DNA from: Bacteroidaceae bacterium
Lineage (GTDB): Bacteria > Bacteroidota > Bacteroidia > Bacteroidales > Bacteroidaceae
NCBI GenBank assembly: GCA_017622815.1
Contig: JAGAQH010000029.1
Location: forward strand, 1 to 64,000
DNA: 64,000 nt
Reading direction: 5' to 3'
Shown here: positions 18,100-26,013 of the stretch, piece by piece
How the letters are laid out: every line of letters starts with the position of its first letter
Position numbering within the stretch: position 1 is the stretch's first letter
Program-made: the position numbers and the translations under genes
The notes under the pieces: model-generated
The model's database searches: none
What the model was told of the DNA's origin: nothing
Seen by the model: only the letters and a program-made list of their open reading frames with translations

Positions 18100-19359
18100 T
18101 TAATGTATGCGGACAAGTTTCTTATTGGTAAAATCCAAACATTTTTTCTGATAGTACCAGCTTTCGTCGTTCGCTATACGATGTATTCGGATGGGATCTC
18201 CAAGTGAGAGTCGACATTCGTCCGTAGTCATTCCTTTGCGTACTTCACCTTGACTGATTGTTTGCCACAATTCATTGCTGATGTCCGGATATTGTGCTTT
18301 CAGGTTTCCTGTACCGAACATGTCGTGGAAATAATTGTCAGATTGCAGAATGATATTGGCCGTATTGGTAGATTTGAAAGTGGTCTTGAATGTGAATATT
18401 TCACCAGTTTCATTCGTAAGTTCCAATGTGCTGATAGGACTGTTTACATCCGATTTGATTTCTCTGATTTTGAAGTGTGTATAACGGTTCTGACGTACTT
18501 TTTGTCCGGCAGAAGAAGTGAAGACGGCGCTTTTCTTCAGATAAATGCTACGGTTCCCGTATTTATCCATCAGCGAGTTGGATGTTTTTGCATTTGCATC
18601 TGTGAAACTGAAGGCATTAGGAAAGAATTTATTCTTATTATCCATAATGAAATCGTTGTCTATCATTCCGCAATTCGTTTTTGATATGCTTACAGGCAGA
18701 TAGTACGAATGTCCCTTGCTATCCTCGAATACAATTTTTACCGGGAATGCACGCGTGCCAACACCAATGGCAGTCACTTTCACCTTTTCATTTAATTTAA
18801 TGGAAACTTCGCGATATCCGGATGTACTGTTGGGGTCATCCACACGAACTTTGGTTGTTCGCATATAGAGTGTTTCACCTTCCAGCAATTTTTTGGCCGC
18901 ATCTACATCATCAAGAAACGCCAAGGTAGGGATGCCTGCCTTGGGTTTGGCGCAATAATCATCAATGGTTGTGTTCTTTACCTCGTGATAATAACTCTTA
19001 CCTTCGCAATGAAAATCAAAATGAATGTATCCGCGATCGGTAATTTCGTAGCCCAAATATTCAAAAATCTGATATTTCAGATCACCGCTGCTGACTTCCT
19101 TGTTAGTAGATGCATCTTTGAAAGTAGGAATGATTAAATCTTTTCGTTCGGGGATAACCATAAATCTCATTCCTGGAACCCATTCGCATAATTTGTAATT
19201 CCTGAAATAAGTGTTGATGAACTCATGCTCCGGTGTGTCTGCATTGCTTCCACTACTTTTTTGAGTAGCTTTGGTGCTAACCATGTAGTTTGTTTGCGCA
19301 GTTGTAAAACTGATGCTTCCTAAAGCCAATAATATGGCAACGATTCTCCTTCTTGTCAT
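18100..19359 (-). CDS. Exported protein with BamE/SmpA-like C-terminal motif
   Basis: Unrecognised exported protein of 419 residues. The signal peptide is MTRRRIVAILLALGSISFTT. The middle is beta-rich without a motif I can name. Near the C terminus, EVRKGMTTDECRLSLGDPIRIH followed by WYYQKKCLDF resembles the short SmpA/OmlA-BamE repeat (GMTxxxVxxxLGxPxxI... W.Y), which is found in outer-membrane assembly lipoproteins and other envelope proteins. There is no lipobox. It is upstream of recA on the same strand with a 63-base gap. Function unknown; an envelope role is only suggested. Confidence 0.7.
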   Translation of the reverse strand: MTRRRIVAILLALGSISFTTAQTNYMVSTKATQKSSGSNADTPEHEFINTYFRNYKLCEWVPGMRFMVIPERKDLIIPTFKDASTNKEVSSGDLKYQIFEYLGYEITDRGYIHFDFHCEGKSYYHEVKNTTIDDYCAKPKAGIPTLAFLDDVDAAKKLLEGETLYMRTTKVRVDDPNSTSGYREVSIKLNEKVKVTAIGVGTRAFPVKIVFEDSKGHSYYLPVSISKTNCGMIDNDFIMDNKNKFFPNAFSFTDANAKTSNSLMDKYGNRSIYLKKSAVFTSSAGQKVRQNRYTHFKIREIKSDVNSPISTLELTNETGEIFTFKTTFKSTNTANIILQSDNYFHDMFGTGNLKAQYPDISNELWQTISQGEVRKGMTTDECRLSLGDPIRIHRIANDESWYYQKKCLDFTNKKLVRIH

Positions 19360-19550
19360 TTTATTATTAATGTTATTAAATTTGCGTCACAAATTTAGTT
19401 GATTTTAGTGGATTGTGCAAATTGTGATGCTAATATTTGGAATTTTAAATAATTTTATCACTATCAGCTTCGGGCGTTTGTTAATGTATCATACTTAAGC
19501 GGAGTGAATATAGTTGTTTTTACCTCTTATTACATAAAGAAAGCGATTTT

Positions 19551-19880
19551 CCCTTCCACTCCTTCCACCGGTGGTTTATCTTGTTGAATATCAGAACGTA
19601 ATAGGTGGAAGGAGGGCTGTTTTTTCCTTCCACCTCCTTCCACCAAGTCTCGTCCTGATTTGGGTTGACGATTTAAATGTTAACAAAACTTATACATAGT
19701 TTTACGCCTCATAAAACATAGTTCTGCGATGCAGAAAACATAGTTTTATGCTATATGGAACATCTGTTTCGAAAAACTATATTTGGGTGGAAGGGGTGGA
19801 AGCAAGAAAATGAGTTTCCTTCCACCCCTTATCTTTTGAATTATAGTCAGTTAACTCGATGTTGGAAGGAGTGGAAGCAG
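19551..19880. repeat. Clustered CCTTCCACC / GGTGGAAGG inverted motifs
   Basis: Blocks at 19551-19574, 19603-19616 (inverted), 19626-19644, 19785-19802 (inverted), 19818-19830 and 19862-19880 (inverted). Adjacent opposite blocks (19603/19626 and 19785/19818) can pair as hairpins. Several blocks hold the motif twice in tandem. Confidence 0.7.
19694..19781. repeat. Four-copy 22-bp tandem array (ACATAGTTTT family)
   Basis: Units start at 19694, 19716, 19738 and 19760, exactly 22 bases apart. Each begins ACATAGTTYT or a variant (the fourth ACATCTGTTT), and the second halves differ. No open frame runs through it. Confidence 0.75.
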
Positions 19881-19961
19881 TTTTCCCTATTTTCTGTAGT
19901 ATAAGGTGTAAATCCCATTTTTGATTTGTTAATAAATCTAATAAGGCTTATTACGAATGAT

Positions 19962-19999
19962 AAAGAGGCTTTCTGAAGATTGTAAAAAGCCTCTTTCAT
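19962..19999 (+). terminator. Hairpin terminator in the gap
   Basis: Stem AAAGAGGCTTT (19962-19972) pairs with AAAGCCTCTTT (19985-19995). T- and A-rich flanks lie on both sides. No gene is clearly associated with it. Confidence 0.6.
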
Positions 20000-20038
20000 T
20001 TGCATAGTTAGCCTATTGTTTTACTTGAAAATATAACA

Positions 20039-20126
20039 CGTCGTTTTCCTTATCACAACTCGCCGTTTTCCTTATCGTAAACCGCCGTTTTCTTCATCGT
20101 AAACCGCCGTTTTCTTCATCGGAATA
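20039..20126. repeat. Four-copy 22-bp tandem array (CGCCGTTTTCTT family)
   Basis: Four contiguous units start at 20039, 20061, 20083 and 20105 with no spacers. The consensus starts CGCCGTTTTCTTCATC and ends GTAAAC. The same family and period occur at 10607-10663. It is not a CRISPR because there are no unique spacers. Confidence 0.85.
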
Positions 20127-20359
20127 CGGCGAGTTGTAGTCAAAGCTGCTGCAACGATACATGGACTTTAACAACCGTCCATTATTGACTGATGCAGACC
20201 GCGTGTGACTCATGAACAAGCAGAAGTAAAGTCACTCACAGAATATAAAATGTTCAGGGTTATACAAGACAGAGAAATAATGGAGTGATTTTGAACGTCA
20301 ATTATAAATGTTATTTAAAGGTGATAATTCAACTTTATAATTTATTGGATTAACAAAGG

Positions 20360-20392
20360 AATAGCGTGCAACCATATAGTTACACGCTATTT
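20360..20392 (-). terminator. Terminator of the displaced dnaK tail
   Basis: Stem AATAGCGTGCAAC (20360-20372) pairs with GTTACACGCTATT (20379-20391). It lies 25 bases beyond the leftover dnaK stop codon and closely resembles the hairpin at 39502-39536 after the intact dnaK. Confidence 0.75.
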
Positions 20393-20416
20393 TCATATCT
20401 ATCAAGTTATTTACAA

Positions 20417-20440
20417 TTACTTGACTTCCTCGAAAACGAC
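20417..20440 (-). pseudogene. dnaK: Displaced 3' tail of a dnaK gene, left attachment site (attL)
   Basis: Read on the minus strand this encodes FEEVK followed by a stop (20417-20434), the conserved DnaK C terminus. The codons before it (V-V) no longer match DnaK. A similar terminator lies just downstream. Core TTGACTTCCTCGAA (20421-20434) repeats, with one mismatch, at 39574-39587 inside the end of the intact dnaK. The simplest reading is that an element integrated into the 3' end of dnaK, rebuilt the gene end on its integrase side and left this original tail at the far side. Confidence 0.75.
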
Positions 20441-20723
20441 TTTAACTGACTATCAATGCGTTAGCACTGGATGTTGCACACATGTCGCAAAATGGAAATA
20501 ACCATTGATAATCAACATGTTACAAAATCACAGCAAAGGTATATATTTCTCCCCGAATAACCAAAAGAAAACATAGAAAAAAAACATAAACTTGCCACAT
20601 TTTTTCTATTTGGATTGGTCGTACATGGAATAGGGAAGGCATCTATCCCATAATTATAGTGTCTTTATTGATGACCATCATGAGTTTCTCATTTACTTAG
20701 AATTGTACACGCTTATATTAAAA
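20441..20723. other. Non-coding left end of the element
   Basis: No gene is recognisable. It contains one inverted copy of the GTGGCAA motif (as TTGCCAC, 20592-20598) that is repeated in the integrase-proximal region 37040-37300, so it may hold a recombinase or excisionase arm site. Confidence 0.4.
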
Positions 20724-20753
20724 GTGCCTCGTTGATTCACATCAGCGAGACAC
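20724..20753 (-). terminator. Terminator of the defence operon
   Basis: Thirteen-base stem GTGCCTCGTTGAT / ATCAGCGAGACAC (G-U pairs at two positions) with a TCAC loop. On the minus strand it is followed by TTTTAATAT. It lies 10 bases past the 56-aa gene and so marks the end of the operon. Confidence 0.8.
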
Positions 20754-20762
20754 ATTCTAAAA

Positions 20763-20933
20763 TCACTTTTCTTTTCTAACGCCTTTGAATGGAGTTCCGT
20801 CTTGTTTTCCATCCATAAACCGTCCATTAGGACCACGTTTGGTCCAAATTCCAGTCTTGGGATTAAAAACTTGGCTTCTCTGGCGTACCATTCCGTTTCT
20901 GTGACCATCGCCACTTGGAGGATTTGTTGCCAT
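20763..20933 (-). CDS. 56-aa glycine/lysine-rich small protein, last gene of the defence operon
   Basis: Short open frame of 56 residues starting MATNPPSGDGHRNGMVRQRS and ending PFKGVRKEK. It is basic and Gly-rich and looks largely unstructured. Segments such as GDGHRNG, QVFNPKTG, GRFMDGKQDG and PFKGVRKE recall a small conserved protein I have seen in other bacteria without an assigned function; I cannot name the family. Support for expression: it lies 71 bases after the TIR gene on the same strand and is followed directly by a strong terminator. A competing 73-residue frame over the same bases has no such resemblance. It might be a modulator or partner of the TIR protein, but that is inference. 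Confidence 0.72.
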   Translation of the reverse strand: MATNPPSGDGHRNGMVRQRSQVFNPKTGIWTKRGPNGRFMDGKQDGTPFKGVRKEK

Positions 20934-21004
20934 ATACAATTTTTACCCGTCCTTTTCGGGAATATTAAGTGACTGCATGTTTCAGGCAGCCGTAATTATT
21001 TTCT

Positions 21005-21775
21005 CTATCCATTTATTAATTCTGCAATTTCTTCTGCAATTTCTTCAACCGTATACGAAGCTGTATTACGGGCTACTTTGTCGGCGAGTGATGGCGAGTA
21101 GTCTAATACCTCTTGCTTGGTAATGCCATGCCAAACAGGAAGGAGTACCTGCTCTCCTGTGATGGCTTTAGAAATAATTCCATCTAGTTCATAGTTAGTC
21201 CAGCCCTTTTTTATGAAAGACTGAGACAGTACTACGATACCAAATTTGCTCTTAGCTAAACCTCTGTCTATCTTTCTTCGAAGACTGTCGCCAATCTTTA
21301 GCTCAAACTCGTCATACCAAACCTTCATCCCTTTGGTCACTAGTGCTTGAGCTAATGGGCGTACCACACTATCTTTGTCTTCAGAGGCATGTGAGATAAA
21401 CACATCATATTCCATATAATTGTCTTCAGAGTCACCAATAATAATAGGCTCTTTATGCAACAATGAGGGAACAGAAGATAAAGGAGGCTCTCTGTATTCA
21501 GGTAGAGGGCTGGGCAGTTTACGTACAGAAGATCTTACAGAACCTCTTAAACCTCCAAGGTCAATGGTCACATACCAATGACCTGAACGAGGAATCGTTA
21601 GTACAGACGGTGAACGCCTCATGAGTCCGCCATAATAACTATGGCGGCGCCCATGTTTGTAGTTGTTATAGTTGGAACTGTCCATCAGTCTCACGTTGGC
21701 AGCATTGCCACTGAGTGTTACTTGAACTTGTTCTCCTTTACTACACTGATGTAGGTCATAAACTTGATACTGCAT
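21005..21775 (-). CDS. DUF1883-TIR domain protein
   Basis: Two-domain protein of 256 residues. Residues 1 to about 90 match DUF1883, a small beta domain (MQYQVYDLHQCSKGEQVQVTLSG, later SGHWYVTIDLGG). Residues about 123-256 are a TIR domain: YDVFISHASEDKDSVVRPLA (box 1), VWYDEFELKIGDSLRRKIDRGL (box 2 region), IVVLSQSFIKKGWTNYELDG, with Glu in NYELD as the likely NADase residue. Bacterial TIR proteins in defence islands cut NAD+ or make cyclic ADP-ribose signals upon infection. DUF1883 may be the sensor; its ligand is unknown. It lies five bases after the GIY-YIG-like gene. Confidence 0.88.
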   Translation of the reverse strand: MQYQVYDLHQCSKGEQVQVTLSGNAANVRLMDSSNYNNYKHGRRHSYYGGLMRRSPSVLTIPRSGHWYVTIDLGGLRGSVRSSVRKLPSPLPEYREPPLSSVPSLLHKEPIIIGDSEDNYMEYDVFISHASEDKDSVVRPLAQALVTKGMKVWYDEFELKIGDSLRRKIDRGLAKSKFGIVVLSQSFIKKGWTNYELDGIISKAITGEQVLLPVWHGITKQEVLDYSPSLADKVARNTASYTVEEIAEEIAELING

Positions 21776-21780
21776 GGTTT

Positions 21781-22083
21781 TTACTCTTTAGTGGTGTTAG
21801 TAATTTCATAGCAGTACACATACACACTGTCATCAGAGCCTCCGCCAGTGTCACCTTCCATGCCTTTAGCCAGATAGTACTCCTCCACCTTTTGGGCTGT
21901 AGCCTTGTCTGTAGCAGTACGATATATCCACCAGGCATTTTCCTTACTTACATTGTGTTCAACAAATAGCCTGCGCTCAATGTTATTAGTTATTCCAACA
22001 TAAAAGTTAGAATAATACTGTTTCGAACTCTTCTGAAGATGAGCATCGAAATCTGCAATAATTTCTTTTGCGGTCAATCTCAT
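21781..22083 (-). CDS. GIY-YIG-like small protein
   Basis: One hundred residues. The segment NFYVGITNNIERRLFVEHNV fits the opening strand and helix of the GIY-YIG nuclease fold (YVG-IT replacing GIY...YIG, with Arg in the helix), and KVEEYYLAKGMEGDTGGG supplies a conserved Glu plus a Gly-rich turn. Whether it is an active nuclease is uncertain, because the first tyrosine motif is divergent. It is separated from the TIR gene by five bases, so the two are almost certainly cotranscribed and may act together. Confidence 0.6.
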   Translation of the reverse strand: MRLTAKEIIADFDAHLQKSSKQYYSNFYVGITNNIERRLFVEHNVSKENAWWIYRTATDKATAQKVEEYYLAKGMEGDTGGGSDDSVYVYCYEITNTTKE

Positions 22084-22164
22084 AATTCAATCTATTAAAA
22101 TTGTTACTAATTCAAATTTACACCGCAAAAATAGGCTCTAACATTGCAGCCTTACTTCATTGTT

Positions 22165-23193
22165 TCAGAAAGCATTTCTTTGTTTACAATTTTTAACTAT
22201 TATTTTAGCTCTTTTCTCTATTTTGTTGCGTAGACTATTTGGCTCTATTATCTGGCAGTTGTTCATAAATCCGAGAATAGCTGTCTCAAACTCATAGTTA
22301 AAGATTAGGTTCATCTCTATCAAAACATAGTTCTCATTCTGCTCAATTATCTTTTGACTGCTATGCAGCGGTTTAGAAATCATGTACTCAGCATCAGGAT
22401 ATCCCACCTTTAATACAACTTTTTCCTTTTTCGCTTTGATATTGACAGATACACCAACCACCTGACTAAAGTACTCGTCTAAGTTCATACCTTGATAAGT
22501 TTGGTATACCACATCTTTTGCTAACTCAAACTTATCTATACGGTCAAGAGGCAAGTTCACTAATGGCAGTTTACCTGCCATGTCTGGTTCCATTCCTACC
22601 AAAAACCATCTGTTGTTGAATTGCCTTAATTGGTAGGGATGTATTTTTCTTTTTTTGGTGCTCTTTCTATACTTATAGTAATATACGTATAGTACCTTTT
22701 GATTTATAATAGCATCCATCAGTGGCTCAAAGTGCTTCATGCCTCTTAAATAAGGATTGTGGTCGAAAGCAACAATGCCATCAGGTCTTTCGCCTAGATG
22801 GAACGTATCTTCCAATCTAGCCAGTGTTTCTTCTATCCAAAGATAGTTGGGTAAACCTTTTAGCCTGCCTAGCATCCTTATCATTTCCTCCAGTCTCCCC
22901 ATATCCTCTTGGGTTAAGGGCATATTCATTATAGAAAAAGTAGGGTCAGCATAGTAATAATAGGCTTTATGCCCCACCATGCCTTTCTTGATAGGGGCAG
23001 AATAACCCTCACTATCCATCATATAGCTGATGTCTTTTCTAATGGTTCTATCTGAGACTTCAGTCCCATAATAATAGTAAATATCCTTATTGACAATCTC
23101 TATCAGATCATCCATAAAATACCTTTTGCTTCGGTCTCTGAAGCATCTGTCTAATACTTTATGCCTCTCAAAGGCATTCTTTGTTGCTGGCAT
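22165..23193 (-). CDS. WYL-domain transcriptional regulator
   Basis: A 342-residue protein with an N-terminal winged-helix region (about 1-75, including EVSDRTIRKDISYMMDSEGY) and a WYL ligand-binding domain (about 135-225: LYVYYYKYRKSTKKRKIHPYQLRQFNNRWFLVG is its core; quoted here in full only as positions near 170-200), then a WCX-like C-terminal extension. WYL proteins are frequent repressors of phage-defence operons such as BREX and CBASS (BrxR, CapW), sensing nucleic acid or nucleotides. The gene starts three bases after the anticodon-nuclease-like gene, so it is inside the operon and may autoregulate it. Confidence 0.88.
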   Translation of the reverse strand: MPATKNAFERHKVLDRCFRDRSKRYFMDDLIEIVNKDIYYYYGTEVSDRTIRKDISYMMDSEGYSAPIKKGMVGHKAYYYYADPTFSIMNMPLTQEDMGRLEEMIRMLGRLKGLPNYLWIEETLARLEDTFHLGERPDGIVAFDHNPYLRGMKHFEPLMDAIINQKVLYVYYYKYRKSTKKRKIHPYQLRQFNNRWFLVGMEPDMAGKLPLVNLPLDRIDKFELAKDVVYQTYQGMNLDEYFSQVVGVSVNIKAKKEKVVLKVGYPDAEYMISKPLHSSQKIIEQNENYVLIEMNLIFNYEFETAILGFMNNCQIIEPNSLRNKIEKRAKIIVKNCKQRNAF

Positions 23194-23196
23194 ACT

Positions 23197-25434
23197 CTAA
23201 TTCTCTTCAGTACTAACACTACTTTCACCTTCTTTAGTAGCTGGTCGCATCATCATTTCGTAATGCTCCTTCTGATTCATCTTCTCAAATATTTTTTTGA
23301 ACACAGCTTTATGACGTTCAAGTTGCCCTTCAGACAATTCAACGAAGATGTCATCAGGAAAGGAATGAGAACCATCATTAACCCAACTTAGCAATGATCT
23401 GCATATTTTTCTTTCTTCTGGAACATCGAATCTCTCAAGGATATATTCTGGACTAAATCCACCTAATATCTGGAAGTAGTTCTCAACAATCCTACGCATG
23501 ATATTCTGTATTACCACATGCGACTTAACATCATTAGAGTTTTTGTATTCATGCCATAGCAGGTCATATGAACTCTTGATAGGGTTATCCTTCATAAAGG
23601 GCTGTATTGAGGATATATTGTCATTCTTTCTTAATATCCAGAAATAAACATCATCTCTCCATTTGCAATATCTATCAATAAAAGAAACTTCTTTGTGGAA
23701 GTAAACATTGTGGGTAAGCAGTATAACCTGTTTAATATTGGTATTTTCCTCATGAATAGTTGTGAATACCTCCCTAATTAACGTGCTTACAACAAAAAGA
23801 ACACTACTATCCAAACTTGAAACAGGGTCATCTATAACCAACACCCTGCTACTGGTAATACCACTATTGCTAAAACTACCTTTCACTAACTGCATATAAT
23901 ATAAGAAGGTCAGGAAAGTGATTTCACCCTCACTTAGTGTTTTATATGCTAATTCTCCATTTTCTCTTACAACGTGGTATTGATTATGGCCTTCAATAGT
24001 TTCTTCGATGTGAAAACCAGTGAAGCCAAATCCAGACAGCATTTTATTCATTTCTATGACAGTAGGCTTTATGCTAGTCATATTTGTTTCAAGTGTTCTG
24101 ATTTCATGCCTTAATTCCAAATACCTTTTTCTTGCATCTTTAATCTTTGCGTTTAAAGCAGATACGCCCTTAACAGTGTTCTTACACAATTTATCGTAGG
24201 CTTCTAGTTTTGCATGTTCAGATTTCACGAAAAACTGCCATATACTCTTTATCAGATTATCCCTCTCGCTATTAAAGTTATTTACAAGATTATTATGCTT
24301 AACAATTTCATCATTTGTACTTTTGATAAGAGCATTCATTTCCTCAATTATATCTTTGGTAGAAGGTAAAACAACCTGCCTGCTTGGCTCCTTTGCTTTC
24401 TGAATCATAATCCCAGATATTTCTGAAATCGTCGCATTAAAAGCTTTAATCAAAGATTCTATCTGAATTATATCAAGAAAGCTCTTAGGCATACCTTTTT
24501 GCCCCTCCACCATAATTTTTAGCCTATAAACAATATCGTCGCAATATGCTTTATAGTTGGCTTGCATGTTATTTATTTCAGCAACATCCTTCTTATATCC
24601 CTCATCAAAGAAATTATTCAGTTTATTCCTGAAATCTCCATTAATAGTATGTTGCTGGCAGAAAGGACAGACGTCACTTCCATCTTCCACGAACTGCTGG
24701 CCTTGGCTAACCCAATCAGACATTCCCAATTTCTTAATCAGAGCAGCAATATCTACATCTTGTTTACCCACTACTACCTTTCTCCACAATTCAGATTCCT
24801 CAATACCGAATAAGACAGAAGCATCTACAGTTTCAATATGAGTTTGTGAGATTGGAGGTTCACCAAAAAGCAGCTTTGCCTTTCCCCGTAGGACTTCAAC
24901 ATCTTGCACATTATCTTCAAATAAATCAAAGCATTCTACCAGCCTATCTTTAAATGTTTTTTTGTACTTAAATCCTTTACAAGCATCTGAAAACTCTGGA
25001 TATTTCTTATAAACATTATCCCATAGGTACAATATTAAATTATTTTCTTCTGCGTTTTTCTTTTCATTCAATTTATCGATATTCTTCTGATAATTTTTCC
25101 CTTCTTCCTCTATTTGGTTGAGTTGCTCATTTTTTTCCTTTATAATATTCTCTTCTTCAATAGTTGCTTCACCAAGAGTAAAGATTCCAGGCATATTTTC
25201 AACAAAGTTCCGATCCCGGAAATCCTTGTTGTATGCTAAGACATCAAGCGGAGTATTATCAGCCCAATCGATAAAACACTCAGGATATTTACCCTCTGTA
25301 TCACTCAGCACTTTGCTAATAGTACTTTTCCCAGTTCCATTAGCACCATAGATAATGTTCACCTTTTGTAGGTTCTCAATCATAACCTCTTCATTAAACG
25401 AGGCTTCATTCAAGATTTTTATAGACTTAATCAT
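23197..25434 (-). CDS. RloC/PrrC-like anticodon-nuclease ATPase (AAA_13)
   Basis: A 745-residue ABC-type ATPase. Walker A IIYGANGTGKST (about 27-38), signature LSEGE near residue 515, Walker B VLVIDDPVSSLDSS and H-switch ILLTHN define the head. Long coiled coils flank CPFC at 256-259, a candidate zinc hook as in RloC. The C-terminal region has Arg647/Arg648, Glu651 and His690 in RRIVENYF...NDGSHS. This spacing recalls the Arg-x3-Glu...His catalytic triad of PrrC/RloC anticodon nucleases, which cut tRNA on phage infection. The start overlaps the RloB-like stop (ATGA). Family membership is firm; tRNA cleavage is predicted, and the tRNA target cannot be told. Confidence 0.82.
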   Translation of the reverse strand: MIKSIKILNEASFNEEVMIENLQKVNIIYGANGTGKSTISKVLSDTEGKYPECFIDWADNTPLDVLAYNKDFRDRNFVENMPGIFTLGEATIEEENIIKEKNEQLNQIEEEGKNYQKNIDKLNEKKNAEENNLILYLWDNVYKKYPEFSDACKGFKYKKTFKDRLVECFDLFEDNVQDVEVLRGKAKLLFGEPPISQTHIETVDASVLFGIEESELWRKVVVGKQDVDIAALIKKLGMSDWVSQGQQFVEDGSDVCPFCQQHTINGDFRNKLNNFFDEGYKKDVAEINNMQANYKAYCDDIVYRLKIMVEGQKGMPKSFLDIIQIESLIKAFNATISEISGIMIQKAKEPSRQVVLPSTKDIIEEMNALIKSTNDEIVKHNNLVNNFNSERDNLIKSIWQFFVKSEHAKLEAYDKLCKNTVKGVSALNAKIKDARKRYLELRHEIRTLETNMTSIKPTVIEMNKMLSGFGFTGFHIEETIEGHNQYHVVRENGELAYKTLSEGEITFLTFLYYMQLVKGSFSNSGITSSRVLVIDDPVSSLDSSVLFVVSTLIREVFTTIHEENTNIKQVILLTHNVYFHKEVSFIDRYCKWRDDVYFWILRKNDNISSIQPFMKDNPIKSSYDLLWHEYKNSNDVKSHVVIQNIMRRIVENYFQILGGFSPEYILERFDVPEERKICRSLLSWVNDGSHSFPDDIFVELSEGQLERHKAVFKKIFEKMNQKEHYEMMMRPATKEGESSVSTEEN

Positions 25435-26009
25435 ATTTCAGCACTCCTTTTACTTCCTACCTCTTTCAGAAATTCAATCAATTTGTAGATGCCTGTTGAT
25501 GGATTTTGGAACTCACACAATTTCTTTGCTCTTGCAACTGCTACATCTGTATTGTTATTCAAGAAAGTCTTTTGAGTATCGGTAAAGGCAGACTTGGAAT
25601 AATTTTTCCATACAGGTGCACTTCTCTTCAATTCTTTGATAAGTGCATCTGTATCAATAGCAGCCTTTTGGTCTTTTGCATGTAGCAACAGCCATATTTC
25701 AAAACAAGGATTGCTTAATAGCATTTCCGCTTTACACTTAAGCAACTTCTCGTTGATGGCTTGTACATCCATATCGTACATGAGAAATGTGTGTACCTTG
25801 TCCCATTGTGAGATTTTGAGTTCTTTTGTACGCTTCTCAACCAAGGATGGTGTTATCTTTGTACCCTCTATGTGTGAAACAATTCTAATGGGTGACTTGT
25901 ACCACGTCTTCAAAAGATTGATATAGCCGACCTCTGTTTCGCCCTCACAGATAACAAGGGCGATTTTCCGCATCCGCATGGATCGTGCAGGTTCTCTTTT
26001 GCTTGCCAT
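25431..26009 (-). CDS. rloB: RloB-like protein (AbiLii type)
   Basis: A 192-residue RloB-family protein. A Toprim-like core is suggested by IALVICEGETEVGYIN (acidic Glu) and FLMYDMDVQ (Asp-x-Asp), followed by the family hallmark NPCFEIWLLLH. RloB genes occur in restriction loci and, beside an AAA ATPase, as the second gene of AbiL-type abortive-infection pairs. Here the ATPase is directly upstream (four-base gap) and the anticodon-nuclease-like gene overlaps downstream. A nuclease role is plausible from the fold but not shown. Confidence 0.87.
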   Translation of the reverse strand: MASKREPARSMRMRKIALVICEGETEVGYINLLKTWYKSPIRIVSHIEGTKITPSLVEKRTKELKISQWDKVHTFLMYDMDVQAINEKLLKCKAEMLLSNPCFEIWLLLHAKDQKAAIDTDALIKELKRSAPVWKNYSKSAFTDTQKTFLNNNTDVAVARAKKLCEFQNPSTGIYKLIEFLKEVGSKRSAEI

Positions 26010-26013
26010 AGAG

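Larger units (their letters stand above)
19360..20359. other. Gene-free 1-kb gap carrying several short repeats
   Basis: I find no credible coding region here. It holds clustered CCTTCCACC/GGTGGAAGG blocks, two tandem arrays with a 22-base period, and one terminator-like hairpin, described separately. The part from 20127 to 20359 shows nothing recognisable. It still belongs to the left chromosomal arm, since the repeat family at 20039 also occurs at 10607. Confidence 0.7.

Noticed and set aside
20039-20126. CRISPR array
   Set aside because: Units are contiguous 22-mers without unique spacers, and no cas gene is present.
20693-20914. A 73-residue minus-strand frame overlapping the 56-aa gene
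   Set aside because: It runs through the operon terminator hairpin and has no conserved look; the other frame ends before the terminator and begins with a good ATG.
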